Shown here: one piece after another, positions 5,834 to 6,992 of the stretch | Position numbering within the stretch: the first letter of the stretch is position 1 | How the letters are laid out: each line of letters begins with the position of its first letter | Assembly (NCBI GenBank): GCA_026983935.1 | Contig: JALSTC010000783.1 | Coordinates: 1-6,992 of the forward strand | Length of the DNA: 6,992 bases | Reading direction: 5' to 3' | DNA from: Ardenticatenia bacterium | GTDB lineage: Bacteria > Chloroflexota > Anaerolineae > Aggregatilineales > Ch27 | Notes under the pieces: model-generated | What the model was told of the DNA's origin: nothing | Databases searched by the model: none | What the model saw: the letters and a program-made list of their open reading frames with translations, nothing else | Made by a program: the position numbers and the translations under genes

Positions 5834-6892
5834 ATGCCTTTGGAAGACCTGCTCTCAAGGACACGCTTACAGGAGATTTTGAGCCGCAGCTCTGACCGGA
5901 AGATCGGCGTGATCGGCGACCTGGCGTTGGATGCCTACTGGTACGCCGATATGACGCGCTCTTTTCTCTCTCGTGAGACGCCGCGCTTCCCGCGCCCGAT
6001 CGTGCGCGAGGTGTTTTCTCCCGGCGCGGGCGCCAATGTCGCCCATAACCTGGCGGCGTTGGGGGTGGGGCAGGTGGTTGTTTTTTCTGTCGTGGGGGAG
6101 GACTGGCGGCGGGACATCCTTACCGATGTCCTGACCTCGCTCGGCATCGAGGCCGGGCACCTGATTGCTTCTTCACAGCGCAGCACTGTTACCTATGTCA
6201 AGCCGATCCTGCAGGGCTACGATTCCTGGCAGGAAGATTCCCGGCTGGACTTTGAAAGCGATCAGCCGCTTGCCCCGGCGCTTGAGGACGCGCTGATTGA
6301 CATGATCCGGCAGCGCCTGCCTGAACTGGATGCCTTGCTGATCGCGGATCAGTTGGAAATTAACGGCATCATCACCGACCGCGTGCGCGGGGCGCTGAAT
6401 GATCTGGCGGCACACTATGCGGACAGATGGTTCGTCGTGGATTCGCGCCAGCGTATTGGCCTCTTTCGAAACATGATCCTCAAGCCGAACTGGCGGGAAG
6501 CCCTGCGTGCGGTATATCCCGACCGCAGCGATCGCGCCCTGCCGCATGACGAACTGGCCCGGATCGGCCAGACGCTGGCCGATCGCGCAGGCCGCCCGGT
6601 GTTCGTCACGTTGAGCGAGGAAGGCCTCATGATCTGCGCGGAGGGCACACACCGCCATCTGCCTGCCGCGCCGGTGCAGCCGCCGCTCGATCCGGTCGGT
6701 GCAGGGGATGCCTTTGCTGCAGCGCTGGCCGTTTCGCTGACCGCTGGCGCGACGCCCTGGGAAGCGGGAACGGTGGCTAATCTGGCGGCTGCCGTGGTGG
6801 TTGAAAAACTGAATCAGACCGGAACCGCGTCCCCGGATGAAATTCTGACCCGCTATGACCTGGCCCGCCAGGAAAGGCAGCACCATGCATGA
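5834..6892 (+). CDS. PfkB-family sugar kinase, HldE/RfaE kinase-domain-like
   Basis: This 352-residue ribokinase-fold enzyme should transfer phosphate from ATP to a sugar or sugar phosphate. GDLALDAYW (28-36) corresponds to the GDxxLDxYW start of the HldE/RfaE heptose-kinase domain. GAGANVAHNLAALG (64-77) is the PfkB sugar-binding Gly-rich region, RLDFE near 137-141 also recurs in RfaE-like kinases, and DPVGAGDAF (286-294) holds the anion hole and the catalytic base Asp292. HldE kinase makes heptose-1,7-bisphosphate; no nucleotidyltransferase domain is attached here. ATG 5834 lies 6 bases after the fusion-gene stop, but the GAGG ribosome site is only one base away from it. TTG 5840 (third codon) has a better 7-base spacing and may be the true start. 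The 3' end overlaps the next gene by 8 bases, so translation is probably coupled. Substrate is inferred only from family and neighbours. Confidence 0.88.
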   Translation: MPLEDLLSRTRLQEILSRSSDRKIGVIGDLALDAYWYADMTRSFLSRETPRFPRPIVREVFSPGAGANVAHNLAALGVGQVVVFSVVGEDWRRDILTDVLTSLGIEAGHLIASSQRSTVTYVKPILQGYDSWQEDSRLDFESDQPLAPALEDALIDMIRQRLPELDALLIADQLEINGIITDRVRGALNDLAAHYADRWFVVDSRQRIGLFRNMILKPNWREALRAVYPDRSDRALPHDELARIGQTLADRAGRPVFVTLSEEGLMICAEGTHRHLPAAPVQPPLDPVGAGDAFAAALAVSLTAGATPWEAGTVANLAAAVVVEKLNQTGTASPDEILTRYDLARQERQHHA

Positions 6893-6992
6893 GCCGCCGG
6901 TTTTGACCGCCGCCGACCTGCCGCCGCTGTCCTGGTTGGAAGTCCGCAATCCCTCTACACCGCTGGGGCATGTCCGCCATGCGCTGTTTGAT
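6885..6992 (+). CDS. Probable HAD-superfamily phosphatase, N-terminus (cut by right edge)
   Basis: ATG 6885 opens a frame that stays open to the window end, 36 codons later. It overlaps the kinase stop by 8 bases (ATGCATGA) and has an AGGAAAGG ribosome site about 7 bases upstream. The visible protein ends HVRHALFD. A hydrophobic strand ending in Asp is how HAD hydrolases reach their DxDGT nucleophile motif, so the last residue seen (Asp36) would be the nucleophile. This rests on very little sequence. It is supported by context: a HAD phosphatase (GmhB) follows GmhA and the HldE kinase in heptose synthesis. The remainder of the motif, the cap domain and the substrate are outside the window. 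Confidence 0.55.
   Translation, partial: MHEPPVLTAADLPPLSWLEVRNPSTPLGHVRHALFD

Noticed and set aside
6173..6949. 258-codon minus-strand frame antisense to the kinase gene
   Set aside because: The kinase frame has all PfkB motifs; the antisense frame has none and is a GC-driven shadow.
1..6992. CRISPR arrays, tRNA or rRNA genes, insertion-sequence ends, phage or toxin-antitoxin genes
   Set aside because: No regularly spaced repeats, cloverleaf-like segments, transposase motifs or terminal inverted repeats were seen on reading either strand.

Overview
The window is a GC-rich bacterial segment carrying one long rightward operon for sugar uptake and sugar-phosphate processing. A transporter gene that runs off the left edge reads in the opposite direction. 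Gene style (ribose-type ABC importer, UMF1-type MFS protein, high GC, close packing) would suit a Chloroflexota-like environmental bacterium. That is a low-confidence impression; no rRNA, tRNA or marker gene is present to settle it.

Layout. Positions 1-333 (minus) hold the N-terminal 111 residues of an Atg22/UMF1-like MFS transporter. A possible 74-residue protein (361-585, minus) sits just upstream of it on the same strand, with a candidate minus-strand promoter near 718-745. The rest up to 1086 is a control region for the rightward operon: a promoter-like pair at 864-892, a 16-bp palindrome over the predicted start of transcription, two hairpins, a possible loop/leader pairing, and a 15-codon leader ORF whose stop codon overlaps the next ribosome binding site.

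The operon then reads: secreted sugar-binding protein (1087-2070), a perfect 12-bp terminator-like hairpin (2095-2127), RbsC-type permease (2149-3294), single-domain ABC ATPase (3305-4111), a 554-residue fusion of a deoxyhypusine-synthase-like domain with a GmhA-like SIS isomerase domain (4163-5827), a PfkB kinase resembling the heptose-kinase half of HldE (5834-6892), and the first 36 codons of a probable HAD phosphatase (from 6885, running off the right edge).

How it may work. The first three genes make a complete ribose/fructose-class importer. The next three enzyme types (SIS isomerase, RfaE-like kinase, HAD hydrolase) parallel GmhA, HldE kinase and GmhB of ADP-heptose synthesis, yet here they follow a sugar importer and are joined to a DHS-like domain of unknown reaction. 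The best reading is an uptake-and-conversion operon for an unusual sugar, perhaps a heptose, heptulose or related ketose. The substrate cannot be read from the sequence. The DHS-like/SIS fusion and its setting are the most novel parts.
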